Source of the DNA: Mesorhizobium sp.
Lineage (GTDB): Bacteria; Pseudomonadota; Alphaproteobacteria; Rhizobiales; Rhizobiaceae
Direction of reading: 5' to 3'
Length of the DNA: 32,053 nt
Assembly (NCBI RefSeq): GCF_017306585.1
Contig: NZ_JAFKIC010000170.1
Coordinates: 1 to 32,053, forward strand
The notes under the pieces were generated by a model that searched no databases, was not told the origin of the DNA, and worked only from the letters and a program-made list of their open reading frames with translations. Made by a program: the position numbers and the translations under genes. Positions 8,307-14,614 of this stretch are shown here, piece by piece. Every line of letters starts with the position of its first letter. Position 1 is the first letter of the stretch.

Positions 8307-9115
8307 GCGCCATGTCCGGACAGGGTGGATGGCCGGACGGCAAGGCCGCCCGGGTCCGCATTATGGGGACGCCGAGGTCCGGGACGAATCTCGCCAAGCA
8401 TCTCGTCGAAACATATCTGGGAGCCCCGGCCGTCTTCGACCGGAGCTTCTGGAAGCATGGGGTCTTTCCGGCGCTGATGGACGGGCGCGTGCTGCAATAT
8501 GGCGGCCTGCCCATCATCGTCATGAGCAAGGACCCTATCAGCCAGCTCCTGTCCTGGTTCCGGTTCACCAGGAACGACAGCATTTTCAGGCCGAACAGAT
8601 ATCTTGGATCGTTCCTGAGCGGACCTTTCGAGATCAGGCAGGATTTCACGCAGCCGAACCAGATGGAGTACAGGTTCCGCACGCCGGCCGACTACTGGAA
8701 CCAGTTCTACTTCGCCTTGGGCGCCCTTCGCCGGGCCGGCGCGCCAGTGCATTTCGTGCGCTACGAGGATCTTGTCGCGAAGCCGGACCAGTGCCTGAAT
8801 TCGATTTCACGCTTTCTCGACTCCGCCATGCCCTTTGATGCAGGCACGGCTGTACCGCTCCCGCAATATGCGATCGGCTCAAGCAACGACATCGACCGGC
8901 CCGCGGATCCGGCCGCCAATCAGGGTCCGTTCGACCCTTCGCGTGCGACCCTGTCATCGGCGCTTGCCAGGATCGGTTGGCGCAATGCGCGCCGCATCCT
9001 GCGCGACATAGACGATGACGTGCTCGATACGACGGGCCGCGCCGGCTTTCGCGAAACCTGCCGGCGGGCACTTGGCCCGGCGGCGATGGCGAGGTCGCTT
9101 ATCGGCTATTGGTAA
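8303..9115 (+). CDS. Sulfotransferase-like protein, paralogue A
   Basis: This is a 270-residue protein. The P-loop-like 5'-phosphosulfate motif GTPRSGTNL (residues 22-30) and the segment K76-D-P-I-S-Q-L-L-S84 fit the PAPS-binding plan of sulfotransferases. In that plan an R-x7-S pair holds the 3'-phosphate; here Lys replaces the usual Arg and the Ser is kept at the right spacing. The start ATG overlaps the TGA of the ATPase gene (ATGA, 8303-8306), so the two are translationally coupled. It is by eye about 60% identical over its length to the product at 14607-15452, sharing blocks such as FWKHGVFPALM, GGLPIIVMSKDP, ADYWNQF and SALARIGWRNA. The acceptor is unknown; a glycan or lipid is the family expectation in rhizobia. 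No signal peptide or membrane helix. Confidence 0.82.
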   Translation: MSAMSGQGGWPDGKAARVRIMGTPRSGTNLAKHLVETYLGAPAVFDRSFWKHGVFPALMDGRVLQYGGLPIIVMSKDPISQLLSWFRFTRNDSIFRPNRYLGSFLSGPFEIRQDFTQPNQMEYRFRTPADYWNQFYFALGALRRAGAPVHFVRYEDLVAKPDQCLNSISRFLDSAMPFDAGTAVPLPQYAIGSSNDIDRPADPAANQGPFDPSRATLSSALARIGWRNARRILRDIDDDVLDTTGRAGFRETCRRALGPAAMARSLIGYW

Positions 9116-9127
9116 GGCGGGTGTGGC

Positions 9128-9622
9128 CTACTTTCCCTTGCGGCCCAGCCCCATGGATTTGGCGAGCCTGGAGCGGGTGGCGGAGTAGTTCGGCGCCACC
9201 ATCGGGTAGCTGGGCGGCAGGTTCCATTTCTTGCGGTACTGGTCCGGGGTGAGGCCGTAATTGGTTTCGATATGGCGTTTCAGGGATTTGAACCGCCTGC
9301 CGTCCTCCAGGCAGATGATGAAATCGGGCATGACCGATTTTTTCACGGGCACCGCAAACCTGATTTCGTCCGGCCCTCCATTGGTGGCGCCATCGGAGAT
9401 GGCTTTGATCGAGGCGTGTATCCTGCCGATGAATTCGGGGAGCTCCGCGGCGGGAACGGGATTGTTCGAGACGTAGGAGGAGACGATATCGGCGGTGACG
9501 GAAATGATCGGGTCGAGTTGTCCGCTGCTTTTCGGGGCGCCTGTATCGGCGATGTCTATCAGCCTTTCCTCCAGTGCCCCGTCGGTTCGGATTATGGTTG
9601 GTCTCACATAAGGCTTCTTCAA
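9128..9622 (-). CDS. MucR/Ros-family transcriptional regulator with incomplete zinc site
   Basis: This 164-residue protein matches the MucR/Ros family. An acidic helical N-terminal part (about 35-80) carries oligomerisation in homologues. It is followed by the DNA-binding core DFIICLEDGRRFKSLKRHI, LTPDQYRKKW and the characteristic PPSYPMVAPNYSATRS-(R)LAKSMGLGRK tail. In Ros the zinc is held by Cys-x2-Cys and two His. Here Cys104 and His117 remain, the second Cys is Asp107, and the final His positions are Asn121 and Tyr122. Several M. loti Ros/MucR homologues (Ml proteins) are known to fold with altered or no zinc, so function is likely kept. MucR proteins regulate exopolysaccharide, motility and symbiosis genes and are autoregulated. 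The gene faces away from the DUF6502-like operon and shares its control region. Confidence 0.93.
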   Translation of the reverse strand: MKKPYVRPTIIRTDGALEERLIDIADTGAPKSSGQLDPIISVTADIVSSYVSNNPVPAAELPEFIGRIHASIKAISDGATNGGPDEIRFAVPVKKSVMPDFIICLEDGRRFKSLKRHIETNYGLTPDQYRKKWNLPPSYPMVAPNYSATRSRLAKSMGLGRKGK

Positions 9623-9705
9623 ACGATCTCTCCTTTGGCGCGCGGGCTCGGCGCATAGGCTGGGTGTAATGCGGGGAATCTGGTGGTTGCGGCAGATGGA
9701 GTTGT

Positions 9706-9734
9706 AAATTGTGGGAAAATTTCACACGTGTCAA
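9706..9734 (-). promoter_or_regulatory. Candidate mucR-like promoter with operator in the spacer
   Basis: On the minus strand a perfect -35 hexamer TTGACA (9734-9729) is followed after 17 bases by a weak -10, CAATTT (9711-9706). The spacer is almost wholly the palindrome at 9711-9727. Transcription would start near 9700 and read into the MucR-like gene, leaving about a 75-base leader. The weak -10 makes this a candidate only. Confidence 0.5.
9711..9727. promoter_or_regulatory. 17-bp palindromic operator, site 1
   Basis: GTGGGAAAATTTCACAC has 8-base arms around a central A with one arm mismatch. It is one of four related sites in this window (others at 9790, 12973 and 13015). It sits right after TTGACA on the minus strand, so a bound protein would block the MucR-like gene's own promoter. 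Confidence 0.7.
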
Positions 9735-9787
9735 CTGGGCGCGAGCCAGGGAAAGCGCCGCCGGTGCTGTACCTTCAGTCGGCGCTA

Positions 9788-9816
9788 TTGTGGAAACATT
9801 TCCCACGCGTTATTTT
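9788..9816 (+). promoter_or_regulatory. Candidate promoter of the DUF6502-like operon
   Basis: TTGTGG (9788-9793), 17-base spacer, TATTTT (9811-9816), pointing towards the gene at 9877. Both hexamers are imperfect (TTG kept at -35; four of six at -10). Operator site 2 covers the -35 element and most of the spacer. The leader would be about 55 bases. Confidence 0.4.
9790..9806. promoter_or_regulatory. 17-bp palindromic operator, site 2
   Basis: GTGGAAACATTTCCCAC, arms matching at six of eight positions around a central A. Its centre is 79 bp from the centre of site 1. It is the least perfect of the four and is the only one without an adjoining TTGAC element. Confidence 0.6.
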
Positions 9817-9876
9817 CGACAGGAATATCCGAGGGATGGATGACCAGTCACGGGATTGGCAAGTGAAGGACGACCG

Positions 9877-10746
9877 ATGAGCAAATCGGGGGGACAATAT
9901 CTGGATGCCGCCGGGATCCAGACCGCGTTGAACCGGGTGTTGCGCCCATTGGTGCGGCTGGCCATCAGATGCGGGGTGACGTTCCCGGCCTTTGTCGATC
10001 TGCTGCGCCAGCTCTATGTCAATGTGGCGGAGCACGAGTTCGCCTTGCCCGACAAGCAGCAGACCGACAGCCGGGTCAGCCTGCTGACGGGCGTGCACCG
10101 CAAGGAAGTCAGCCGGCTGAGAGGGGCGGGCGCTCCGGTGCGGGTGGTGCCCGATGCCGTTTCCAGGACGAGCGCCATCGTGGCGCGCTGGCTCGCCGAT
10201 CCGGCCTTCGTCGACGCCAGGGGCATGCCGTTGCCGCTGGCGCGGACAGGCGAGGCGGGAGAGCCGTCCTTCGCCGGGCTCGTCGAATCGGTGACGCGCG
10301 ATCTCAGGCCACGGGCCGTGCTCGACGACTGGCTCGACCGGAAACTGGTCGAGATCGACGGCGAGGACCGGATCGTGCTGATGGAAGGCGCCATGGTGCC
10401 GCGCGGCGACGGCGAGGTTCGGCTCTACTATTTTGCCCGCAATCTCGGCGATCACGCCGCGGCCGCGGTCGACAACGTGCTGGCCGACGCGCCGCCCTTC
10501 CTGGAACGCGCCGTCCACTATGACGGGCTGTCGGAAGAGCTGGCGAAATCGCTGGAGGCCTACAGCCGCGAGATCGCGGTCGAAACGCTGCTGCGCCTCA
10601 ACAAATATGCCAACCAGGCCATTCAGAGCGATCCGGGCGGGACCAGCCGCTGGAACTGGGGTGTCTATGTCCTCACCTCGGATGGCACGTCGCTCGTTGC
10701 CGGGGAAAAGCCGGAGACCAGCAATGCCGGCGGAGAGACGGCATGA
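9877..10746 (+). CDS. DUF6502-like protein
   Basis: This protein is 289 residues from the ATG at 9877, which has GAAGGA six bases before it; a longer frame from 9856 lacks a ribosome site. The N-terminal part (ALNRVLRPLVRLAIRCGVTFPAFVDLLRQLYV) and LLTGVHRKEVSRL look like a helix-turn-helix-type fold. This is followed by an all-alpha region and a segment RYLYYF-like (E-V-R-L-Y-Y-F-A-R-N-L-G-D-H) towards residue 195. This arrangement is that of the DUF6502 family, whose role is unknown and which I recall being encoded beside a DUF5666 exported protein, as here. The next gene starts by ATGA overlap at 10743. No signal peptide, so it should be cytoplasmic. A regulatory role is plausible from the N-terminal helices but is not shown. 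Confidence 0.75.
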   Translation: MSKSGGQYLDAAGIQTALNRVLRPLVRLAIRCGVTFPAFVDLLRQLYVNVAEHEFALPDKQQTDSRVSLLTGVHRKEVSRLRGAGAPVRVVPDAVSRTSAIVARWLADPAFVDARGMPLPLARTGEAGEPSFAGLVESVTRDLRPRAVLDDWLDRKLVEIDGEDRIVLMEGAMVPRGDGEVRLYYFARNLGDHAAAAVDNVLADAPPFLERAVHYDGLSEELAKSLEAYSREIAVETLLRLNKYANQAIQSDPGGTSRWNWGVYVLTSDGTSLVAGEKPETSNAGGETA

Positions 10747-11867
10747 GCTGGAGGCCGACGCGGCGTGAGTTCCTGACGCTCGGCGCCGCCCTGCCGGCGG
10801 TGATTTGCGCGATCCCGGCAAAAGCCGGCGACGCGTCGAAGGACCAGGGCATCGGCGGCACCGGCTGGACGGCCGGGACCGATGGCGACCAGGGCATTGG
10901 CGGCACCGGCATCGTCGGCACGATCCAGCGCTTCGGCAGCATTTTCGTCAATGGCGTGCGGGTTCAGTACCAGGCCGATGTGCCGGTCTGGATGGATGGC
11001 GTGCGCGTTACCCCGGACAGGCTGAAGGTGGGGCAAGTGGTGCGGGTCGCGGTGGTCAACAAGGACGGCCGCGTCGTCACTTCGGCAATCCATGTCACCA
11101 GCGAAGTGGTCGGGCCCGTCGAACGCAAGACAGCCGGTTCGATGTGGGTCGTGGGCCAGCATGTCGACATCAGCGGCATCGACGGAACGAAAATCGCCCT
11201 GGGCGATATCGTGGCGGTCCATGGCATCCGGCGGCCCGATGGAAAGATCGTCGCCAGCCTGGTGGAATCGAGGCCGAAGGGGACACCCTATCTGGTGCAC
11301 GGTCTGGCCACCGTGAGAGCGGGCGACTTGCTGGTCGGGCGGCTCAGGATCGGAACGGGGTCGTCGCCGCTGGCAAACCGGCGCGTCCAGCTTACGCTTG
11401 CCAAGGCGTCGGGCGGCTACAGGATACTGCATCTCGAGGCGGAGGCGCCGGTGCCGCGGAGCGCGGTCGCGAGCGTGCTTTACGAGACCTTCCTGCAGCG
11501 CCGTGGAGACCGTCTGGCATCGGGCCTCGGCGTCACCGTCGACAGCCAGAAGGGCGATGTGAAATCGGCCGGATTCGTCCGCGCCTTCCTCGATGTCGGT
11601 TTCGACCGGTCGGGAAATGTCGTGTCGGCATCGCGTGATCCGGGTCCGGGCGGGCCTTCGCCAAACCAGTCCGGCGCGCCCGGTCAGCCTCCGGGTGGAC
11701 CAAACGGGCCGAACGGCCCTGGCGCGCCGGGCGGCCCTGGTGGGCCTGGTGGCCCCGGCGGACCTGGCGGACAGAACGGCCCGGGTGGACCTGGTGGCCC
11801 CAGTGGACCTGGCGGACAAAATGGCCCGGGTGGCGGTCCCGGCAATGGTGGGCCGGGAGCCCCTTAG
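10743..11867 (+). CDS. Tat-exported DUF5666-like protein with collagen-like Gly-Pro tail
   Basis: This 374-residue protein starts in an ATGA overlap with the gene before it. Its N-terminus has a twin-arginine signal, [15 protein letters not shown], cleaved around A-K-A-G. A short Gly-rich segment contains D-Q-G-I-G-G-T-G twice. Residues ~55-290 form beta-rich repeats such as [18 protein letters not shown] and [12 protein letters not shown], the OB-like pattern of DUF5666 proteins. The last ~75 residues are a low-complexity Gly-Pro-Gly/Gly-Gly-Pro tail with Asn and Gln spacers, resembling collagen-like sequence. Tat export implies folding in the cytoplasm, perhaps with a bound factor. The mature protein is expected in the periplasm or at the cell surface, with the tail acting as a stalk or polymer contact. 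Function is unknown. Confidence 0.8.
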   Translation: MSWRPTRREFLTLGAALPAVICAIPAKAGDASKDQGIGGTGWTAGTDGDQGIGGTGIVGTIQRFGSIFVNGVRVQYQADVPVWMDGVRVTPDRLKVGQVVRVAVVNKDGRVVTSAIHVTSEVVGPVERKTAGSMWVVGQHVDISGIDGTKIALGDIVAVHGIRRPDGKIVASLVESRPKGTPYLVHGLATVRAGDLLVGRLRIGTGSSPLANRRVQLTLAKASGGYRILHLEAEAPVPRSAVASVLYETFLQRRGDRLASGLGVTVDSQKGDVKSAGFVRAFLDVGFDRSGNVVSASRDPGPGGPSPNQSGAPGQPPGGPNGPNGPGAPGGPGGPGGPGGPGGQNGPGGPGGPSGPGGQNGPGGGPGNGGPGAP

Positions 11868-11933
11868 ATAAGGTCGCCTTTCACCGGGACAGCGACTGTT
11901 CCGACGCCCTGTCCGGATTTTCGGGAGCCTGCG

Positions 11934-12218
11934 ATGCGTGAAAAATACGATCTCGAAAAGGAGCTGACCATCAGCCTGTCGCAAGCCAGGGCGGCTGTTT
12001 TGATGGATATCTGTGCCAGGTGCGCCGGCTTCGGCCTCGCGCCGGAAGAGGAGCATGTGCTGCGCGAAATCGAAGCTGCGGTCGAGGCGCGGATCGATTT
12101 CATCCTCGATCCCGACTACGGGGCGATCCTGGCCGACATCAGGAGCGGGCTGCGGAGGGAGATCGGCTTCGGGGATGCCGGGGAAGAAGGGCCTTCCGGC
12201 CCGGCTGGCAACCCATGA
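11934..12218 (+). CDS. Small hypothetical protein (94 aa)
   Basis: Acidic helical protein beginning MREKYDLEKELTISLSQA, with a GGGAG ribosome site just before the ATG and a 66-base gap after the DUF5666-like gene. It contains C-A-R-C-A (two Cys, residues ~27-30) and ends in a Gly/Pro-rich piece. Its stop overlaps the start of the next gene (ATGA), which supports real translation. It belongs to no family I recognise. The position suggests it serves the same process as the DUF6502/DUF5666-like pair. Confidence 0.65.
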   Translation: MREKYDLEKELTISLSQARAAVLMDICARCAGFGLAPEEEHVLREIEAAVEARIDFILDPDYGAILADIRSGLRREIGFGDAGEEGPSGPAGNP

Positions 12219-12625
12219 TCTGGTTCGACGCGGCCCTCGAATATCCCGCGGACGACGAGCTCCTGAGGCGCGGTATCGCGGCGTTGCTGGGGTTGGAAGC
12301 CTCGGAGGTGGATGTGGTCCATGACATGGGCGGCCTGCGTGACGCGCCCGTGACCTGCCTTGTCCGCGACGGTTCGGGGCACGCCTATTCGCAGATGGTC
12401 TCGCTCTACCTCGCCACCGACGTCCAGCAGCCTGATGCCGTCGAGAGTGGCGCGCGGCTGGCGCGATTGCTGGACCGGTCGTTGCTGCTTGCCAACGATG
12501 CCACGGCGGACCCGTATTCGTTCATTCTCGCAACGAGGACGGGAGCGTGGTCGGTCGTATCCGTCGACCGTGCGGCGCTGGACGAGCACGGCATTCATGT
12601 CATCTCGACGCAGGAGACGCCTTGA
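12215..12625 (+). CDS. Hypothetical protein (136 aa), last gene of the DUF6502-like operon
   Basis: The ATG at 12215 overlaps the preceding stop. A longer frame from 12020 runs out of phase through the previous gene and is rejected. The sequence starts MIWFDAALEYPADDELLRRG, has EVDVVHDMG, GHAYSQMVSLYLATD and ARLARLLDRSLLLANDATADPY, and shows an alternating strand/helix pattern of a small alpha/beta protein with no signal peptide. I do not recognise the family; the pattern of a compact cytoplasmic protein with N-terminal W-F-D-A resembles small immunity- or adaptor-like proteins, but this is weak. It is coupled to the 94-residue protein and probably works with it. Confidence 0.65.
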   Translation: MIWFDAALEYPADDELLRRGIAALLGLEASEVDVVHDMGGLRDAPVTCLVRDGSGHAYSQMVSLYLATDVQQPDAVESGARLARLLDRSLLLANDATADPYSFILATRTGAWSVVSVDRAALDEHGIHVISTQETP

Positions 12626-12682
12626 GCGGGCAGGGCGACGCCGGCCGCGATGACGGCATGCCGGTCCAGGGGAAGCGATGAT

Positions 12683-12721
12683 CCGGCCGGCCCGTCCCTT
12701 GCGATGGACGGAACCGGCCGG
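12683..12721 (+). terminator. GC-rich hairpin after the DUF6502-like operon
   Basis: CCGGCCGGCCCGTCC (12683-12697) pairs with GGACGGAACCGGCCGG (12706-12721), loop CTTGCGAT. It lies 58 bases after the last stop codon. There is no T-run on either side, so if it ends transcription it is not a classical intrinsic terminator. Confidence 0.45.
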
Positions 12722-12967
12722 CACAACCGTACGGGGCTCGTTGTAGGGGCTCGAGCTTTCCTGGGGTACGGCTGCTCTTCCACGGACCATGCGGGGGGCG
12801 GATGGTCCTTGGAAATACCGAGAGGAAATCGTGAGAGCATTGCCGGCGAAAACGGTCTCGCCGCGCCTGCCCGATCTCGTCTTTTTCATGCAATTCCCAA
12901 GGCAAGACCGCCGCGCGCTTTTGCCGGGATCGCTCGGTTCCTTTCCGCTGATATCGTCGACGAAATC

Positions 12968-12996
12968 AGTATGTGGGAAAAATACCCACAAGTCAA
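12968..12996 (-). promoter_or_regulatory. Candidate leftward promoter containing operator site 3
   Basis: On the minus strand TTGACT (12996-12991), 17-base spacer, CATACT (12973-12968; four of six consensus bases). The operator at 12973-12989 occupies the spacer. It points left into a stretch with no recognised minus-strand gene, so any transcript may be an untranslated RNA or antisense to the end of the DUF6502-like operon. Confidence 0.4.
12973..12989. promoter_or_regulatory. 17-bp palindromic operator, site 3
   Basis: GTGGGAAAAATACCCAC, arms matching at six of eight positions around a central A. Flanked on the minus strand by TTGACT. Its centre is 42 bp, about four helical turns, from the centre of site 4, a spacing that would let two bound dimers face the same side of the DNA. 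Confidence 0.7.
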
Positions 12997-13009
12997 GCGA
13001 TGTGATCTC

Positions 13010-13038
13010 TTGACGTGGGTAATTTTCCCACGTATTTG
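13010..13038 (+). promoter_or_regulatory. Candidate glycosyltransferase operon promoter with operator in spacer
   Basis: TTGACG (13010-13015), exactly 17 bases, TATTTG (13033-13038). Operator site 4 runs from the last base of the -35 to one base before the end of the spacer. The glycosyltransferase start is about 155 bases downstream. Confidence 0.55.
13015..13031. promoter_or_regulatory. 17-bp palindromic operator, site 4
   Basis: GTGGGTAATTTTCCCAC, the best palindrome of the four: seven of eight arm positions pair around a central T. It fills the spacer between TTGACG and TATTTG, which fits direct repression of the glycosyltransferase-sulfotransferase operon. Confidence 0.75.
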
Positions 13039-13192
13039 AAATCGATAGCGGGGACGATCATTCGCAGAGCCCCGGGGCCCCTCGATGGGGACAAGACAGC
13101 AGAATCCGGAATGCCGCGGCTCAGACCGCCACGGATGTCTCGTTGCCTCCGCATCGAGCCAATGCCCTGAAGCAATTTCGGAAGGTAAGCCG

Positions 13193-14614
13193 TTGAAGAC
13201 ATTGTATATCGATGCCACCCTGCCTTTGCGCTGGGGGTCGCATCCGCCTGTCGGCATCCCGCGCGTCGAGACGGCTCTCATCCGGCAGGCGCTGCGCTGG
13301 AAGGCCTCGCCGGTCGGTTTCTTCATCGTCGACAAATGGGGCCACGGGCACACGCTCGACGAGGCCGAGCTTGCCTATCTCAGGCGGCTCGTCGAAGGCG
13401 AACTGCCGCAACCGATCGGCGGCGAGGGGAGTTCTTATCCGGCGCGCCTGTGGAAAGTGCTGTCGATGATCCGGGCGGCACCCTTCGCCTGCGGCCGCGA
13501 GTTCGATCGGGTCGCGGCGATCTTCCTGTCGGGCTCCGAGAAGCGACGCGGCATCAAGTTCCAGCTGTCCAAGACGGCCATCCGGCTCTTCAAGCTCGTC
13601 AAGTCAGCGCTGCGGCCAAGCAGGCTCGACACCGGCGATCCGCTCAGGGATGAAAACGCCATATGTTTCCTGTCGAGCACCAGCGTGCATGAGCTTGCCT
13701 CGGGCAAGCTCGCGGCGAAGAAAGCCAGATGCGGCATCTTCACCCTGATGCACGATCTCATCCCGATCGACTATCCGCAATTCATCGGCCCGCATCATGC
13801 TCGCGGCTTCGTGCGCAACACGGCATGGCAGCTGGAGAATGCGCGCCTCCTGCTCTGCGTTTCGAAATACACCGCCGAGAGGGTAAGGAGCCACGCGATG
13901 GCGACCAATCCCCAGCGCATTCCGGAGGTCGCGGTCGCATCGCCCGGGGCCTTCCTGAAGGAGGGCGTCGCGGACCGGGGCATGTCAGCCGAAAGGCAGA
14001 GGCGCGGCCGCAAATTCGTCCTCTACTGTTCGACGATCGAGATCAGGAAAAACCACATCCTGCTGCTCAAGGTCTGGCACCGGCTTCTGCCCCTGTTGGG
14101 AGACCGGCTGCCGACGCTCGTCCTGTGTGGCCGCTGGGGCTGGATGTATGAAGAGCTCACCGCCTTCATGGCTGAGCATCCCGAACTCGGCGAGCATGTC
14201 CAGTTTCGCTCCGGCATTGGCGACCAGGAGCTGGCGGAACTCTATCGGGACGCCGAGTTCAGCGTCTATCCCTCGGCGGTCGAAGGCTGGGGCCTGGGCG
14301 CGGCCGAGTGCCTCGATTTCGGCCTGCCGGTGCTGATCTCGGACGCGCCCTCGCTGACGGAAGCCACGCAAGGGCTGATGCCGACGCTTCCCGCGCGCGA
14401 TGTCGAAGCCTGGTGCGCCGCGGTCGCCAAGGCCTGCACCGATCCGGTCTGGCTCGCCGAACTGCGCCACACGATCGCGTCGCGATACCGTCCGATCAAG
14501 GAGCGTGAGTTCTTTGCGACGGTGTTGAAGCATGCCACGGCGCTTGGCCTTGGCCACGTACAAGATGCCGTGAGCAGCGAGGCCATGCCGCAGCGGGTCC
14601 GGGCCTATGGGTGA
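13193..14614 (+). CDS. GT4-type glycosyltransferase
   Basis: The protein is 473 residues if the TTG at 13193 is the start, which has GGAAGG about six bases before it and begins directly at the first beta strand (KTLYIDATLPLRWG). An ATG at 13085 would add 36 unlikely residues without a ribosome site. The C-terminal Rossmann half has LYCSTIEIRKNHILLLKVW, LPTLVLCGRWGW and the nucleotide-sugar motif SAVEGWGLGAAECLDFGLPV (E-x7-E type, ~residues 362-381), which places it in family GT4 with a retaining mechanism. The N-terminal half has CGIFTLMHDLIPIDYP, the acceptor-side H-D motif of mannosyl/rhamnosyltransferase-like members. No signal or membrane helix, so it acts in the cytoplasm on the inner face. 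It overlaps the next gene by 8 bases. Sugar and acceptor are unknown. Confidence 0.9.
   Translation: MKTLYIDATLPLRWGSHPPVGIPRVETALIRQALRWKASPVGFFIVDKWGHGHTLDEAELAYLRRLVEGELPQPIGGEGSSYPARLWKVLSMIRAAPFACGREFDRVAAIFLSGSEKRRGIKFQLSKTAIRLFKLVKSALRPSRLDTGDPLRDENAICFLSSTSVHELASGKLAAKKARCGIFTLMHDLIPIDYPQFIGPHHARGFVRNTAWQLENARLLLCVSKYTAERVRSHAMATNPQRIPEVAVASPGAFLKEGVADRGMSAERQRRGRKFVLYCSTIEIRKNHILLLKVWHRLLPLLGDRLPTLVLCGRWGWMYEELTAFMAEHPELGEHVQFRSGIGDQELAELYRDAEFSVYPSAVEGWGLGAAECLDFGLPVLISDAPSLTEATQGLMPTLPARDVEAWCAAVAKACTDPVWLAELRHTIASRYRPIKEREFFATVLKHATALGLGHVQDAVSSEAMPQRVRAYG

Larger units (their letters stand above)
12626..13192. other. 567-bp control region between two operons
   Basis: No convincing protein gene lies here: open frames on both strands lack ribosome sites and sensible composition. 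It contains a GC hairpin after the DUF6502-like operon, operator sites 3 and 4 with oppositely facing TTGAC promoters, and a long leader (about 150 bases) before the glycosyltransferase. The leftward promoter has no obvious protein gene in front of it. Confidence 0.6.

Noticed and set aside
11640-11865. Possible CRISPR-like or tandem DNA repeat
   Set aside because: The repetition comes from Gly/Pro codons of the collagen-like tail; units are short and irregular, with no spacers.
10665-12056. 463-residue open frame on the minus strand
   Set aside because: Its odd A-R-S-T-G-A-T-R repeats are only the complement of the Gly-Pro tail coding region of the DUF5666-like gene.
12650-13039. 129-residue plus-strand frame in the control region
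   Set aside because: No ribosome site, covers operator sites 3 and 4, and composition does not resemble a protein.
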